Assembly (NCBI GenBank): GCA_937890005.1 | Contig: CALBZA010000049.1 | Location: 1-64,000, forward strand | From: an uncultured Verrucomicrobia subdivision 3 bacterium | GTDB taxonomy: Bacteria > Verrucomicrobiota > Verrucomicrobiia > Limisphaerales > DASXHY01 | Direction: 5' to 3' | DNA: 64,000 nt | Part shown: positions 8,885-18,972 of the stretch, one piece after another | Layout of the letters: each line of letters starts with the position of its first letter | Numbering within the stretch: position 1 is the stretch's first letter | Notes under the pieces: model-generated | The model's input: the letters and a program-made list of their open reading frames with translations, nothing else | Databases searched by the model: none | Told to the model about the DNA's origin: nothing | Translations under genes and position numbers: made by a program

Positions 8885-9733
8885 TCACTCCTGCGATTTT
8901 ACGCCCAGCAGAGGCAGCATTGTCTCGGCGTAACGCTTGCCAAGTTCGCGGTATCCGGCCGGCGTAAAATGCAGTCGATCCGGCGTTGCCAAACAACCTT
9001 CGGAGGAAACCACATGCGCGGTTGGAATCGTTTTTGGCAGCTCGCGAATGATCCGGTTCATTGACGCGCATGCGCCGCGCTGATCGGCGCCAACCACTTC
9101 TCCGGCGATCAAAGGCACATTGGCCGCGTCGAGATTCAGATCCTTCAGCAGATTTTCATACACGCCCTTGACCTTGTTCGGCCATTCGCGGTCGTTGGTA
9201 TTCGATTCGCCCTGATGCAGAAGGATTCCTTTTATCACGCCATCCTTTTGCGCCAGTTTCGCCATATCGACCAGATGCTGATACGGATTTCCACTGTAGA
9301 TTCGAATGGTGTTCGTCATCCATCCGGGTGCCGTGGCCACATACGATTCGTAAGTCTCCTTTTCGAACAATTCGATTTTGCAGCCTCCGATGGCGACATT
9401 CAGCACGCCCACCTTGATGTGCGGCGGAAGATTCGAGACAAGCGTTCGTCCAAAGTAATCGGCCGGTCCCAGTCCGGCGGACGGACGCGACAGTGGCGGC
9501 ACAGCCGGATACCAATTTCCCTTGGTCCGGTTTTGTCTTGGGAAATCAACCGCCGCGAGCATCCGGAACCGTTCATCCACCGGGCCCTTGTCCTGCTCTT
9601 CAATGCCCGGAAAGCCTTCCATGTTGGATTGCCCGAAGCAGAGGAAGACAAAGAAATTCGTGTCCTGCCCAAAGCTGCGGACTGTTAAGAGAAGTAGAGC
9701 TGCAGCGATCGCTCCCATGCGCAATGCGTTCAT
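8885..9733 (-). CDS. Secreted SASA/CE6-type carbohydrate acetylesterase
   Basis: This is a secreted SGNH-type esterase of 282 residues. It has a signal peptide of about 22 residues (AIAAALLLLTVRSFGQ), then GQSNMEG with nucleophile Ser36, HQGESN, and DRLHFTPAGY with Asp252 and His255. These are the hallmarks of the sialate O-acetylesterase/acetyl xylan esterase (CE6-like) domain. The ATG at 9733 follows an AAGGTGA ribosome site, so the start is firm. Next to a xylosidase, removal of acetyl groups from xylan is plausible; other acetylated sugars are possible. Confidence 0.88.
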   Translation of the reverse strand: MNALRMGAIAAALLLLTVRSFGQDTNFFVFLCFGQSNMEGFPGIEEQDKGPVDERFRMLAAVDFPRQNRTKGNWYPAVPPLSRPSAGLGPADYFGRTLVSNLPPHIKVGVLNVAIGGCKIELFEKETYESYVATAPGWMTNTIRIYSGNPYQHLVDMAKLAQKDGVIKGILLHQGESNTNDREWPNKVKGVYENLLKDLNLDAANVPLIAGEVVGADQRGACASMNRIIRELPKTIPTAHVVSSEGCLATPDRLHFTPAGYRELGKRYAETMLPLLGVKSQE

Positions 9734-10206
9734 CGTCACCTTTGAATGTTGTTGTTTGCATCTCCACCACATCACCGTTCGACGGCGCAACACCGCACCG
9801 GCACAGCGACATGATTTCGTCGGCGGATGTTAGTCGAAATCGCCAGAGTGCCTATATGCCATTTGTCGTAGCTGGAGCTGCATGATCCTCCATGCCGTTC
9901 CATGCCCAAGTTCTTCGGAGACTCCCCTTTCGGATCTAAAGTCACGGATCATCCTGGTTCGTGTTCATCAATGTTCATCCGGGGTTGATTCCATCCTCTG
10001 GCCGAGGCGGAAACACCACATCGACACGGCCTATCTCCCTTTGGCGAGCACATTTTCACCCGTTCGGGTAATAGGCGGCAACCAGCCGAAGTGGTAAACG
10101 AGAGGCTGGTACTATCCCTGTAACGTCCGTTTGTCCTGCATCCGAAAATGAATTGCACTCTGCAGTGTCGGTGAAGGTTAACAAAATCGTCAGTTCTTGA
10201 ACCCCT
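9734..10206. other. Intergenic region with no gene
   Basis: About 470 bases separate the divergent esterase and beta-strand-repeat genes. They hold stop-rich sequence in most frames and short runs such as GTGTTCATCAATGTTCATCC at 9960-9979, which resemble degenerate dispersed repeats. The promoter of the downstream giant gene must lie here, but no clear element was recognised, and no good ribosome site precedes its ATG. Confidence 0.5.
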
Positions 10207-13200
10207 ATGAAAAACGGCTCCTCCATACTGTCCACGGCCGGGCTCGCCCTGCTCGTTGCGGCGTCCGTATCGCACGCGGCCAATGTCACATTGACCACAA
10301 GTGATCCTATCAACACCAGTTCGTTCGACACGGCTGGCAAATGGAGCGACGGACAGCCGCCCAGTCCCGCCAACGATTACTTCACCGGCCCGTACTTCAT
10401 GCGCACGCCGGCCACCGCCGGCAACTACACCTTTGCGGGACGGTCGCTCACAATCGAGCAGCCAACGATCGCGGGAGTCAGAAGCATCCTCTTCAAGGGT
10501 GGTAATAATGATGTGCTGACCATCAACAACCTGACCAATGCGTTTGGCGGCATCCTTGAAAACGGCGGTTCCGGCAACGCCACCGTCACCTTCACCGGCA
10601 ATCTGTTCACCATCGCCGCAAACTCCGCCGTCGTTGCAAACCAGGGACCGCTCATCCTCGATTACCCGCTTGTGGGAGCCGAAGGCGTTATCCTGACCAA
10701 CGCCGGCGGCAATGGAACCGGCATCACCTACAACGGCAACAACTCCGGATTCAAAGGCAAGTTCTACCTCTCGACCATCAACTTCGGCAATGGTGGCGGT
10801 GCGACTCGTGTCATTTTGAATGCACCGGACAGCCAGCTTGGGAATCCTTCCGTTTTCACACCCGACCAGATTCTGCTGGAAGCGGGTTGCACACTGCAGG
10901 ACAACGTCGGCCTCAACTTCAATAATCCCAACAGCGGCATCACCCTCGCCGGCAACGCCACCATCAACGCAGCCGTCGTCACGTTGATGTCGCAGCCGAT
11001 CACTGACAACGGCGGCGGCTTCACACTGACCAAGGCCGGCTTCGGCACGCTTCAGATCAGCGGTGCCAACACCTACTCCGGCGGAACGATCGTTGCCGAA
11101 GGAACGCTCCAGATCGGCGCTTCCGGAAGCCTGCCCGCCGGCAATCTCACGGTGAATGGAACACTCGATCTCAACGGCTTCAACACCACCGTGAATGGAT
11201 TGGACGGCAACGGAGTGATCGATTCGCTGGCCGCGGGAACAGTCACCCTGACCATCGGCGCCAACGGCGGTGGCGGAAACTTCACCGGCTCTGTTCTGAA
11301 CAGCGCAGGGACACTGAACCTCACCAAGATCGGAGCCGGCGTTCAAAGCATCAGCAGCTTTTCCCATAGCGGCCGCACACTTGTCGCTGGCGGAACGTTG
11401 AACCTCTCGACCGTGTCGGGCGTTGTGCCGTTCGTGCCCGGCGACCTGGTCGTCAGCAACGCTGCAGTTGTGAACATCGACGCGTCCCTCGGAACGCCCC
11501 TCCCGGCAAACAATGTTACCGTCGGAACCAATTCCACCATTACCCTCGCGGCCGCCATCGGTAACACGTCCCTCAACATCACCGGCACACTGACACTCCA
11601 GTCCAATTCCACCAACGTCATTAATTTCGGCACGCTGCTGTCAAATCCCGGCATCGCACCGATCACCGCAGGCAACGTGACCGCCACCGGTCCGAATGCC
11701 GTTATCAAAATCAATGCAGTCGGCCTGCAGACCGGAACGTTTCCGCTGATCGACTACACGGGCTCTGCCCCGAGCCTGGCGAACATCGTTCTTGAAATGC
11801 CGCCCGGGCTTTCCGCCACGCTCCAGGTCAATGCCGGCGCAGGCACCATTGATGTGAACATTTCCGCGGCGGCCAAAAACCTCACATGGTACGGCGCCAA
11901 CGGAACCGCATGGGATCTCAGCACGATCAACTGGAAGGATGCGAACTTCGCGGACGTCGCCTACCAGCAGTACACCAACGGCATGATTGTGGCCGGGGAC
12001 GCCGCCCGGTTCGACGACAACCTGTACAATGACTTCGTCAATCCTCAGCCGACCAACATCACGCTAAACACGACCGTGTATCCGTTCCCGCTCGTGTTCG
12101 ATTCCACACTTCCCTACCGCATCAGCGGTTCGGGCGGCATTGCCGGCACGACATCGTTAGTGAAATCCAACACCGGTTCACTGACGCTCAACACGGCGAA
12201 TGCCTATTCCGGCAGCACCTACGTTTATGGCGGTTCGCTCCTCGTCAATAGCGACGCGGCTCTCGGCACTCCGGGAACGGGCGTAACGCTCGGTGGCGGA
12301 TCTCTTGAGTTTTCGGCGAATACAACCAGCGCACGGCCAGTGACGATCACTGCGGCCGGATCTTCCATTGGCGTCTCTTCAGGAGCGACAGCTCAATTGA
12401 GCGGCCAGATCACCAGCAGCTCGGGACTCACCAAGGTTTCGAACGGCGCGCTCACTCTCACCGCCAACAATACACTTACTGGCGCTCTGTCCGTCCGGGG
12501 TGGAACGTTGAACGTGAACAGCGGAGCACTGCGATTCACAGGCAACCCGTCCTATGTCGGTTATCTCACTGGATCGGCAACACTCAACCTCAGCGGAAGC
12601 GGCACGATCAGCTCTGCCGGAGAATTACGCGTGGGCGGCTCCGATCAGAACGGCGCGCAATATGACGCGTATGGCGCCTTCAACATGACCGGTGGCAACG
12701 CCTATCTGAGCGCACTCACCATTGCCCGCGGCAATAACAACCAGAATTCCAACGCCGGCGAAGTGAATCTGAGCGGCGGCACCATCATCTGCACAAACGA
12801 CCTTCTCATCGGATTCGCAGGCACCGGCAAAGGCACGCTTCGAATCAGCGGCACCGGCACGCTCCACGTCGGCACCACCGTGACCAAATGGCTGCGATTC
12901 GGACAATGGGATACCACGTCCGGCGAAATCACCATCAGCGGCGGCAACCTGAACCTCAACCAGGGCACCTCCATCAAGATCAACCAGAACAACAGCAGCG
13001 GTCCCAAGACATTCAACCAGGACGGCGGCTCAGTCACCTTCTACGCCGACTTCGCAACGACCATCGGCGGCGCGGGCGATCTCGATCTCATGCTTACCGG
13101 CACCGCGACGGCAACGAACACCTACAACCTCAACGGCGGCACACTGACCGTCCCGATGGTAAGATCCTCCGCCAACAGCGGCACACGCATCTTCAACTTC

Positions 13201-15783
13201 AACGGCGGTGTGTTGAGGCCGACTGCTTCCAGCGCCACCTTCTTCAATCTCGGCACGGGCAACGCGGTCGCCAACGTGCGCAACGGCGGAGCGATCATCG
13301 ACGACCGCGGATTCAACATCACCATCGCGCAACCGCTCGTGCACAGCACGATTGCGGGTGACAATGCGATCGATGGCGGCCTCACCAAACGCGGCACAGG
13401 CTCGCTGACGCTGAGCGGCGCCAACACTTACACCGGTCCGACAGCCGTCGATGCCGGTTCACTGCTGCTCACGATGGCCTCCACGCTGTCGGGCAATATC
13501 AGCATCAGCAACAATGCAACGCTCTCAATCACCCAGATTGGAAGTGGAACGAAGACGGTTGGAAACCTCACCTTCAATGGCGGCGCTGCCAAACCGGGTG
13601 CCACTCTGGGGCTGGCGCTGACACCGGCAAACGATCCCACAGTGCCGGTGATCAACTGCGGCACGCTCACGTTGAACGGCACCAATTCCATCAGCCTCGC
13701 CGGTGCTGTCCAGGTGGGCACGATCAAGCTGATCCGCGCGCTCGGTGCTGTCGCCGGTTCCGGCAACGTGACAAACCTGATCCTCCCGCAGGGTGCGACG
13801 GGAACGATCACCTCCAGCTTCGACGGCACTCACACGACGATCAGCGCCGTGATCACCAGCACCGGCCCCGGCCTGGTCTGGACCGGTGGAATCAACAATC
13901 TCTGGGACATCAACGCCTCCACGAACTGGGTGTTGAACTCCGCGATCACCACCTATCAGCAGACCATCATTCCGGGTGATGCCGTGACGTTCAACGACAC
14001 CGGCAGCGGCACGGTTCTCCTGAACGCCAACGTCGGTCCGGCCAGCCTGACCATCAGCAACAACAGCAAATCCTATACGTTCAGCGGCACGGGCAACATT
14101 TCGGGCCCAACCAGTCTGGTGAAAGCCGGCACCGGTTCCGCCGTGTTGAACCTGACCAACAACAACTACACCGGCGACACAATCATCAACGGCGGTTCGC
14201 TACAGTTCGGCGTGGCCTCAGGTCTGCCGTCTTCGGGCAACCTTGTTGTCGGCACGAATGGCACGCTTCAGCTTGCCGGCCTCTCCCTCACGGCCCGCGA
14301 ACTCACCGGCAGCGGCGTGGTGAACAACAACAGCGGCCTTGAAACATTGCTTACCGTTGGCAGCAGCACGGGCGGCAACTGGCACGGAACCGTGACCAAC
14401 ACCGGCGGTGGAGGCGTTGCACTGCGCAAGGTCGGCACCGGGACGTGGCTCGTCAGCGGAAAGAATTACTTCGACAACGGCCAGTCGTTCGCCTTCCAGA
14501 ACCAGATCAACCAGGGCACCGTGATCATCACCAACGGAGGTGTGATTCGCTCCGGCTACCTCCAGCTTCAGATCGCAAATGGCGCCGGACAAACCGGCAC
14601 CGTGGTCGTCGCAGGCGGCCTGCTCGCTGTCACCAACAACGTGCTCTCGATCGGCTACGGTTCCTCCACGGCCGACGGCACACTGATCGTGAACGACGGC
14701 ACTGTCGATCACAGCGGTTATTCTCCCGGCTCGTTTGCGGCGGTTGCCAACAGCATCGACGTCGGCGCGCAGGGTGCGGTTGGACGCCTGATCGTCAATG
14801 GCGGCCAGGTGCTCAATGACCTGCCTCTGTTCCTCGGCGACGGCGCGACCGCCAGCGGCACGCTGCAGCTGAATGGCGGCCTCGTGCGGGCTTCTGTCGT
14901 TCAACCGAACGGCACCCCTGTCTCATCGATCATCAACTTCAACGGCGGCACACTCCAGGCCGCCACAAACAGCACCGACTTCATCCTGTCCTCCGCCATG
15001 GTGCAGAGCGGCGGCGCGGTGATTGATGACGGCGGCTATGCGGTGCATCTTTGGTCGCAGGGATTGCAGGAGGACTTCGCTTCACCCGGCGGCGGGCTGA
15101 TCAAGAAAGGTTCCGGCACGTTGTACATCGATTCGTCGGTCAACCTCACCGGTCCTGTGATCGTAACGAACGGAACTCTTGCCGGCGTGGGAGCAATCGT
15201 TTCTCCAGTCGTTGTCGGACCAGCTGGAAAAATCGGAGCTGGAACGGAAGACTTGGTGGGTTCTCTCTTCATCAACAACACGCTCACAATCCAGGGCGGT
15301 GCCAGCTTCCGCATCGACAAGACCAGCGGATTCACCAGCAGCGATTCCATCGCGGGTATCACCACCGTGAACTACGGCGGAACGCTGACGATCACGAACG
15401 TCACCTCGGATGCGACACCGCTGGCTGATGGCGATGAATTCGCGCTGTTCAATGCAGGCAGCCATACGGGCAACTTCTCGAGCATCCAGGGTTCGCCCGG
15501 TGAAGGCCTCGCCTACAGTTTCAATCCGGCGAATGGCATCCTGCGCGTCGTCACGCAAACCGTGGCGACAAATCCGACGAACATCACCGCTGTCGTCACC
15601 GGCAACACACTGAAGCTGTCATGGCCCGAAGATCATCGTGGCTGGACGCTTCAGACGAACTCGGTCGGCATCAATGCATCGGCCTCATGGTTCCCGTATC
15701 CGGGTTCCGCCGCGCTGACCAACGTGGACATCACGATCGACGCAACGAAGACGAACGTCTTCTTCCGACTGGTGTATCCGTAA
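10207..15783 (+). CDS. Giant exported autotransporter-associated beta-strand-repeat protein
   Basis: The protein has 1858 residues. It starts with a Sec signal peptide (LALLVAASVSHAAN) followed by a low-complexity, Gly/Asn/Thr/Ser-rich right-handed beta-helix. Many copies of the autotransporter-associated beta-strand repeat are visible, with cores like LTKRGTGSLTLSGANTYTG and LVKAGTGSAVLNLTNNNYTG followed by G(S/T)L. No outer-membrane beta-barrel is present at the C-terminus. Instead it ends with a short domain containing LKLSWPEDHRGWTLQTN and the terminal FFRLVYP, an ending I associate with large exported proteins of Verrucomicrobiota. It is probably a surface-attached or secreted adhesin or sugar-binding protein. 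It is transcribed alone, with a 13-bp hairpin 15 bases after the stop. Confidence 0.9.
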   Translation: MKNGSSILSTAGLALLVAASVSHAANVTLTTSDPINTSSFDTAGKWSDGQPPSPANDYFTGPYFMRTPATAGNYTFAGRSLTIEQPTIAGVRSILFKGGNNDVLTINNLTNAFGGILENGGSGNATVTFTGNLFTIAANSAVVANQGPLILDYPLVGAEGVILTNAGGNGTGITYNGNNSGFKGKFYLSTINFGNGGGATRVILNAPDSQLGNPSVFTPDQILLEAGCTLQDNVGLNFNNPNSGITLAGNATINAAVVTLMSQPITDNGGGFTLTKAGFGTLQISGANTYSGGTIVAEGTLQIGASGSLPAGNLTVNGTLDLNGFNTTVNGLDGNGVIDSLAAGTVTLTIGANGGGGNFTGSVLNSAGTLNLTKIGAGVQSISSFSHSGRTLVAGGTLNLSTVSGVVPFVPGDLVVSNAAVVNIDASLGTPLPANNVTVGTNSTITLAAAIGNTSLNITGTLTLQSNSTNVINFGTLLSNPGIAPITAGNVTATGPNAVIKINAVGLQTGTFPLIDYTGSAPSLANIVLEMPPGLSATLQVNAGAGTIDVNISAAAKNLTWYGANGTAWDLSTINWKDANFADVAYQQYTNGMIVAGDAARFDDNLYNDFVNPQPTNITLNTTVYPFPLVFDSTLPYRISGSGGIAGTTSLVKSNTGSLTLNTANAYSGSTYVYGGSLLVNSDAALGTPGTGVTLGGGSLEFSANTTSARPVTITAAGSSIGVSSGATAQLSGQITSSSGLTKVSNGALTLTANNTLTGALSVRGGTLNVNSGALRFTGNPSYVGYLTGSATLNLSGSGTISSAGELRVGGSDQNGAQYDAYGAFNMTGGNAYLSALTIARGNNNQNSNAGEVNLSGGTIICTNDLLIGFAGTGKGTLRISGTGTLHVGTTVTKWLRFGQWDTTSGEITISGGNLNLNQGTSIKINQNNSSGPKTFNQDGGSVTFYADFATTIGGAGDLDLMLTGTATATNTYNLNGGTLTVPMVRSSANSGTRIFNFNGGVLRPTASSATFFNLGTGNAVANVRNGGAIIDDRGFNITIAQPLVHSTIAGDNAIDGGLTKRGTGSLTLSGANTYTGPTAVDAGSLLLTMASTLSGNISISNNATLSITQIGSGTKTVGNLTFNGGAAKPGATLGLALTPANDPTVPVINCGTLTLNGTNSISLAGAVQVGTIKLIRALGAVAGSGNVTNLILPQGATGTITSSFDGTHTTISAVITSTGPGLVWTGGINNLWDINASTNWVLNSAITTYQQTIIPGDAVTFNDTGSGTVLLNANVGPASLTISNNSKSYTFSGTGNISGPTSLVKAGTGSAVLNLTNNNYTGDTIINGGSLQFGVASGLPSSGNLVVGTNGTLQLAGLSLTARELTGSGVVNNNSGLETLLTVGSSTGGNWHGTVTNTGGGGVALRKVGTGTWLVSGKNYFDNGQSFAFQNQINQGTVIITNGGVIRSGYLQLQIANGAGQTGTVVVAGGLLAVTNNVLSIGYGSSTADGTLIVNDGTVDHSGYSPGSFAAVANSIDVGAQGAVGRLIVNGGQVLNDLPLFLGDGATASGTLQLNGGLVRASVVQPNGTPVSSIINFNGGTLQAATNSTDFILSSAMVQSGGAVIDDGGYAVHLWSQGLQEDFASPGGGLIKKGSGTLYIDSSVNLTGPVIVTNGTLAGVGAIVSPVVVGPAGKIGAGTEDLVGSLFINNTLTIQGGASFRIDKTSGFTSSDSIAGITTVNYGGTLTITNVTSDATPLADGDEFALFNAGSHTGNFSSIQGSPGEGLAYSFNPANGILRVVTQTVATNPTNITAVVTGNTLKLSWPEDHRGWTLQTNSVGINASASWFPYPGSAALTNVDITIDATKTNVFFRLVYP

Positions 15784-15797
15784 CCGCTCTACGCGCT

Positions 15798-15835
15798 CCC
15801 TCTCCTCCATTCGAATGCATATATGGAGGAGAGGG
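15798..15835. terminator. Hairpin between convergent genes, CCCTCTCC-type palindrome
   Basis: A perfect 13-base inverted repeat (CCCTCTCCTCCAT at 15798-15810, complement at 15823-15835) with a 12-base loop lies between the convergent stops of the giant repeat protein and treZ. It lacks a U-tract. It belongs to the CCCTCTCC...GGAGAGGG palindromes found elsewhere in this window and may act as a two-way transcription end or be only a dispersed repeat. Confidence 0.55.
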
Positions 15836-15858
15836 ATGGGGAGAGGAGGCGATCCGTT

Positions 15859-17769
15859 TCATGAGGATCGGAAACTGCGTTCGAAGCTCACTTCATCGAC
15901 TTTCGAAACGGCACGCGCAAACACCTTGAATGACCACGGCTCTACAGTTTCAACGGTGCCAGGGCGGGTTTCCCCGAACACTGTGGAATCCAACACGAGA
16001 GGCAAATCCGGCGGGATGTTTAAATTTTCCGTGAGTGTTTCATCGGAAAAATTGAACACGATCAGCACGCCGGCCGGTTCACCAGAATATTGAACCCACA
16101 ATCCCGCCGAACCCATCACCTCAACCTTCATCGATTTCCGGTCCGCGCGATTCAGCACGGGAAGCGATTTCCGCAGTCGAATCAGTTCGCGATAGAAATT
16201 CCAAAGTTCGAGATGCTGTTTCTCCTCAAGTCGCCGACGATCGAGCATACATCGTTTGAACGTTTCCATTGAAAATGGATCAGGCGCGTCTCCGTTCGAT
16301 TCAAAAGCCGCGAATTCCTCACGTCGTCCATTCCGCACCGCTTCAACCAGCGCCGGATCGCTGTGACTGACGAAATATTGGAACGGTCGCGTCTCGCCAT
16401 ATTCCTCGCCCATGAACAGCATTGGAACGAATGGCGACAACAACACTGCTCCGGCCGCCAGTTTCAGCCGGTCGAAGCCCACGAGATCCGAAAGCCGGTC
16501 CCCCATGAAACGATTTCCCACCTGATCGTGGTTCTGCGAATAAACGACAAACTGCCCAAGGCCGGTGTTCTCCGGGACGTTTCCATGACGCCGCTGGCGG
16601 TGACGGGAAAACTGTCCTGTGAATGCATAACCCTGCCGAAGAATGGCCGCGAGCTGCTCCAGGCCGCCGAAATCCTCGTAGTAGCCATCCCGCTCATCGG
16701 TCAGAAGCACGTGAAGGCAATGATGAAAATCATCCGACCATTGCGCATCCAGGCCGACGCCGCCGCTGCACTCAGGACGAATCAGTCGCGCATCGTTCAG
16801 GTCGCTTTCCGCAATCAGATAAAACCGGCGATTCAACCGTTCCGCTTCAACACGCGTCGCTTCGACGAGTTCCTGCAGAAATGGTCGTGCCGAAAAATCG
16901 CGGATGGCATGCACCGCATCCAGCCGCAGCGCATCAATGTGAAATTCCCGCTGCCAATACAGCGCATTCTCAATGAAGAACCGCCGCACGTGATCACTCC
17001 CGGCGCCGTCAAAGTTGATCGCTTCCCCCCACGGCGTTTTGTAGGTCGAGGTGAAGTACGGACCGAACTCGCGCAGGTAATTTCCTTCCGGGCCAACATG
17101 GTTGTAAACAACATCAAGGATCACCGCGAGACGCTGCTGATGACACGCATTCACCAGCCGTTTCAAAGCCTGCGGCCCGCCGTAGGAGTTCTGTACCGCA
17201 AACGGAAGAACGCCGTCGTAGCCCCAGTTGCGTGCGCCGGGAAATTGCGCGATGGGCATCAGCTCGATGGCTGTGATTCCCAGCTCACGCAATTCAGCCA
17301 GCCTGGGAATGATCGCATCGAAGGTTCCCTCTTCCGTGAACGTGCCGATGTGGAGTTCGTAAATGATGTAATCGCGCAACGGAATTCCGAACCAGTCGCG
17401 ATCAGTCCAGTCAAACAAAGTCGGCACCACCTCCGATTCCGAATGAACGTCCACAGGCTGGAATCGCGATGCCGGATCAGGCCGTGGCGGCAGGTCATCG
17501 ATCTGAAACATGTAACGCGCACCCGGCATGACGCCTTCCACAACCCCAAAGTGATAGCCGGAATCCGCCTTCAACCTCACATTGCGCGGTGCGTCACTGT
17601 TGAGAATCACCTGAACCGACTTTGCGCCTGGAGCCCACACATTGAATGCGCAGAGCCCATTACCCAGGTAGGAGGCACCCAGCGGAACCTGCCGGTGATT
17701 CAAAGACTTTGGGTCGCCGGAGCCGGGGGTTCCATTGATTCCTTTTGTTGATACGGTTCGCGTCTTCAT
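15859..17769 (-). CDS. treZ: Malto-oligosyltrehalose trehalohydrolase (TreZ)
   Basis: TreZ (GH13 subfamily 10, 636 residues) releases trehalose from maltooligosyl-trehalose in the cytoplasm. An N-terminal CBM48-like domain (FNVWAPGAKSVQVIL) precedes the barrel. Family landmarks are YELHIGTFTEEGTF, LMPIAQFPGARNWGYDGV and VVYNHVGPEGNY. Catalytic residues are Asp284 (nucleophile, LRLDAVHAI), Glu321 (acid/base, LIAESDLND) and Asp415 (SQNHDQVGNR). The partner TreY is not in the window, so the pathway must be completed elsewhere. The ATG at 17769 is preferred; a GTG six codons upstream is possible. The gene is convergent with the giant repeat protein. Confidence 0.95.
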   Translation of the reverse strand: MKTRTVSTKGINGTPGSGDPKSLNHRQVPLGASYLGNGLCAFNVWAPGAKSVQVILNSDAPRNVRLKADSGYHFGVVEGVMPGARYMFQIDDLPPRPDPASRFQPVDVHSESEVVPTLFDWTDRDWFGIPLRDYIIYELHIGTFTEEGTFDAIIPRLAELRELGITAIELMPIAQFPGARNWGYDGVLPFAVQNSYGGPQALKRLVNACHQQRLAVILDVVYNHVGPEGNYLREFGPYFTSTYKTPWGEAINFDGAGSDHVRRFFIENALYWQREFHIDALRLDAVHAIRDFSARPFLQELVEATRVEAERLNRRFYLIAESDLNDARLIRPECSGGVGLDAQWSDDFHHCLHVLLTDERDGYYEDFGGLEQLAAILRQGYAFTGQFSRHRQRRHGNVPENTGLGQFVVYSQNHDQVGNRFMGDRLSDLVGFDRLKLAAGAVLLSPFVPMLFMGEEYGETRPFQYFVSHSDPALVEAVRNGRREEFAAFESNGDAPDPFSMETFKRCMLDRRRLEEKQHLELWNFYRELIRLRKSLPVLNRADRKSMKVEVMGSAGLWVQYSGEPAGVLIVFNFSDETLTENLNIPPDLPLVLDSTVFGETRPGTVETVEPWSFKVFARAVSKVDEVSFERSFRSS

Positions 17770-17917
17770 TCGATTTGCTTCGTTCACTTTGAGGGATTCT
17801 TCGCAGGCGACAAGTAGGGCATCGAACCGGTGCCCTTCCCAGGCATTTACTTTTCAGTCGTGAACCTCGCGCCCAGTTGGCAAACTGCGCCCGCGCCAAT
17901 TGTGGCGCACACGAAAC

Positions 17918-18952
17918 ATGTCACTGATCAAAGTCGCTGTCCTTGGCACAGGGTCGCTCGGAAAAGAGCACGCCCGCATCTATTCTGAACTCGCCGCCGC
18001 CGGGAAGGTCGAATTCACCGGCCTTTACGATGCCAACCCCGAAACAGCCCGAAAGATCGCCGCAAAGCACAATGCTCGCATTTTTAATTCCGTCGCGGAG
18101 GCCGCCGCCGCGAGTGATGCGCTGAACATTGTCACTCCAACGACCACTCATTTTGAAATCGCCCGGCAGCTTCTCAGCAGCGGCAAGCACGTGCTGGTTG
18201 AAAAGCCGATGACCGACAACACGGAACAGGCCGCTGAACTGGTCCAGCTCGCCCAGGAAAAAAACTGTGTTCTCCAGGTCGGCCATGTCGAACGATTCAA
18301 TCCCGTTTTCAAATATCTCCAAACCGTCGCCACACAGCCGCGCTTCATCGAAACGCATCGATTGTCTCCCTACCCTGCCCGCTCGACCGACATCGGTGTG
18401 GTGCTCGACCTGATGATTCACGACCTCGATGTCGTGCTTGCATTTGTCCAGTCGCCCGTCACACATGTCGATGCGGTCGGTATTCCAGTGTTGAGCAAAT
18501 CGGAAGACATCGCCAACGCGCGGTTGCGGTTTGCAAACGGTTGCGTCGCGAATGTCACCGTCAGTCGCGTCAGTCCGGAACGAATGCGAAAGATCCGCGT
18601 CTTCAGCGGCGGCGATGTGGCGAGTTACATCTCTCTGGATTATCGCGCGCAGGAAGGGTTCATCTACCGCATCGCAAGGGATGGCGAGGAGGAAAGTTCG
18701 ATTTTGAAAAAGGTCCTCGCCGCCAAGCTCGGCGTTGGAAAAGACTCCGCGATCGTCAGCGAATTTGGCGGCAAACGGATTGTCCGCGAACCTGTGCCGA
18801 TCACAAAGGAAGAGCCGCTCAAGCTCGAACTCGAACATTTCGTCAGCTGCGTTCGCGAGAAACAGACGCCGCTGGTCAGCGGCGCGTCCGCCAAACAGGC
18901 ACTCGATCTTGCGTTTGAAATCACACGCCAGATTCAAAGCCAGAAAATCTGA
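17918..18952 (+). CDS. Cytoplasmic Gfo/Idh/MocA oxidoreductase paired with lpxB (GnnA-like?)
   Basis: This NAD(P)-dependent sugar oxidoreductase has 344 residues and no export signal. The Rossmann motif is GTGSLGKEHARIY, the catalytic-site motif is VEKPMTDN, and the C-terminal half includes RLSPYPARSTDIGVVLDLMI with MIHDLDV. It lies 20 bases upstream of lpxB on the same strand. Gfo/Idh genes embedded in lpx clusters are known in several phyla. One described role is GnnA, which oxidises UDP-GlcNAc at C3 so that GnnB can aminate it and lipid A can carry amide-linked chains. GnnA activity is an inference from context and no gnnB is in the window. The start ATG at 17918 gives the normal family N-terminus. 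Confidence 0.85.
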   Translation: MSLIKVAVLGTGSLGKEHARIYSELAAAGKVEFTGLYDANPETARKIAAKHNARIFNSVAEAAAASDALNIVTPTTTHFEIARQLLSSGKHVLVEKPMTDNTEQAAELVQLAQEKNCVLQVGHVERFNPVFKYLQTVATQPRFIETHRLSPYPARSTDIGVVLDLMIHDLDVVLAFVQSPVTHVDAVGIPVLSKSEDIANARLRFANGCVANVTVSRVSPERMRKIRVFSGGDVASYISLDYRAQEGFIYRIARDGEEESSILKKVLAAKLGVGKDSAIVSEFGGKRIVREPVPITKEEPLKLELEHFVSCVREKQTPLVSGASAKQALDLAFEITRQIQSQKI

Positions 18953-18972
18953 GTTCGTTCCCCGTCCCCATC

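Noticed and set aside
9949..11367. 472-codon minus-strand frame opposite the giant repeat protein
   Set aside because: It is an antisense shadow produced by the biased codon use of the beta-strand repeats; Val/Gly/Asp-rich, no signal, no domain.
16363..17751. 462-codon plus-strand frame opposite treZ
   Set aside because: Antisense to a certain TreZ gene; no family features and an Arg/His/Pro-rich composition.
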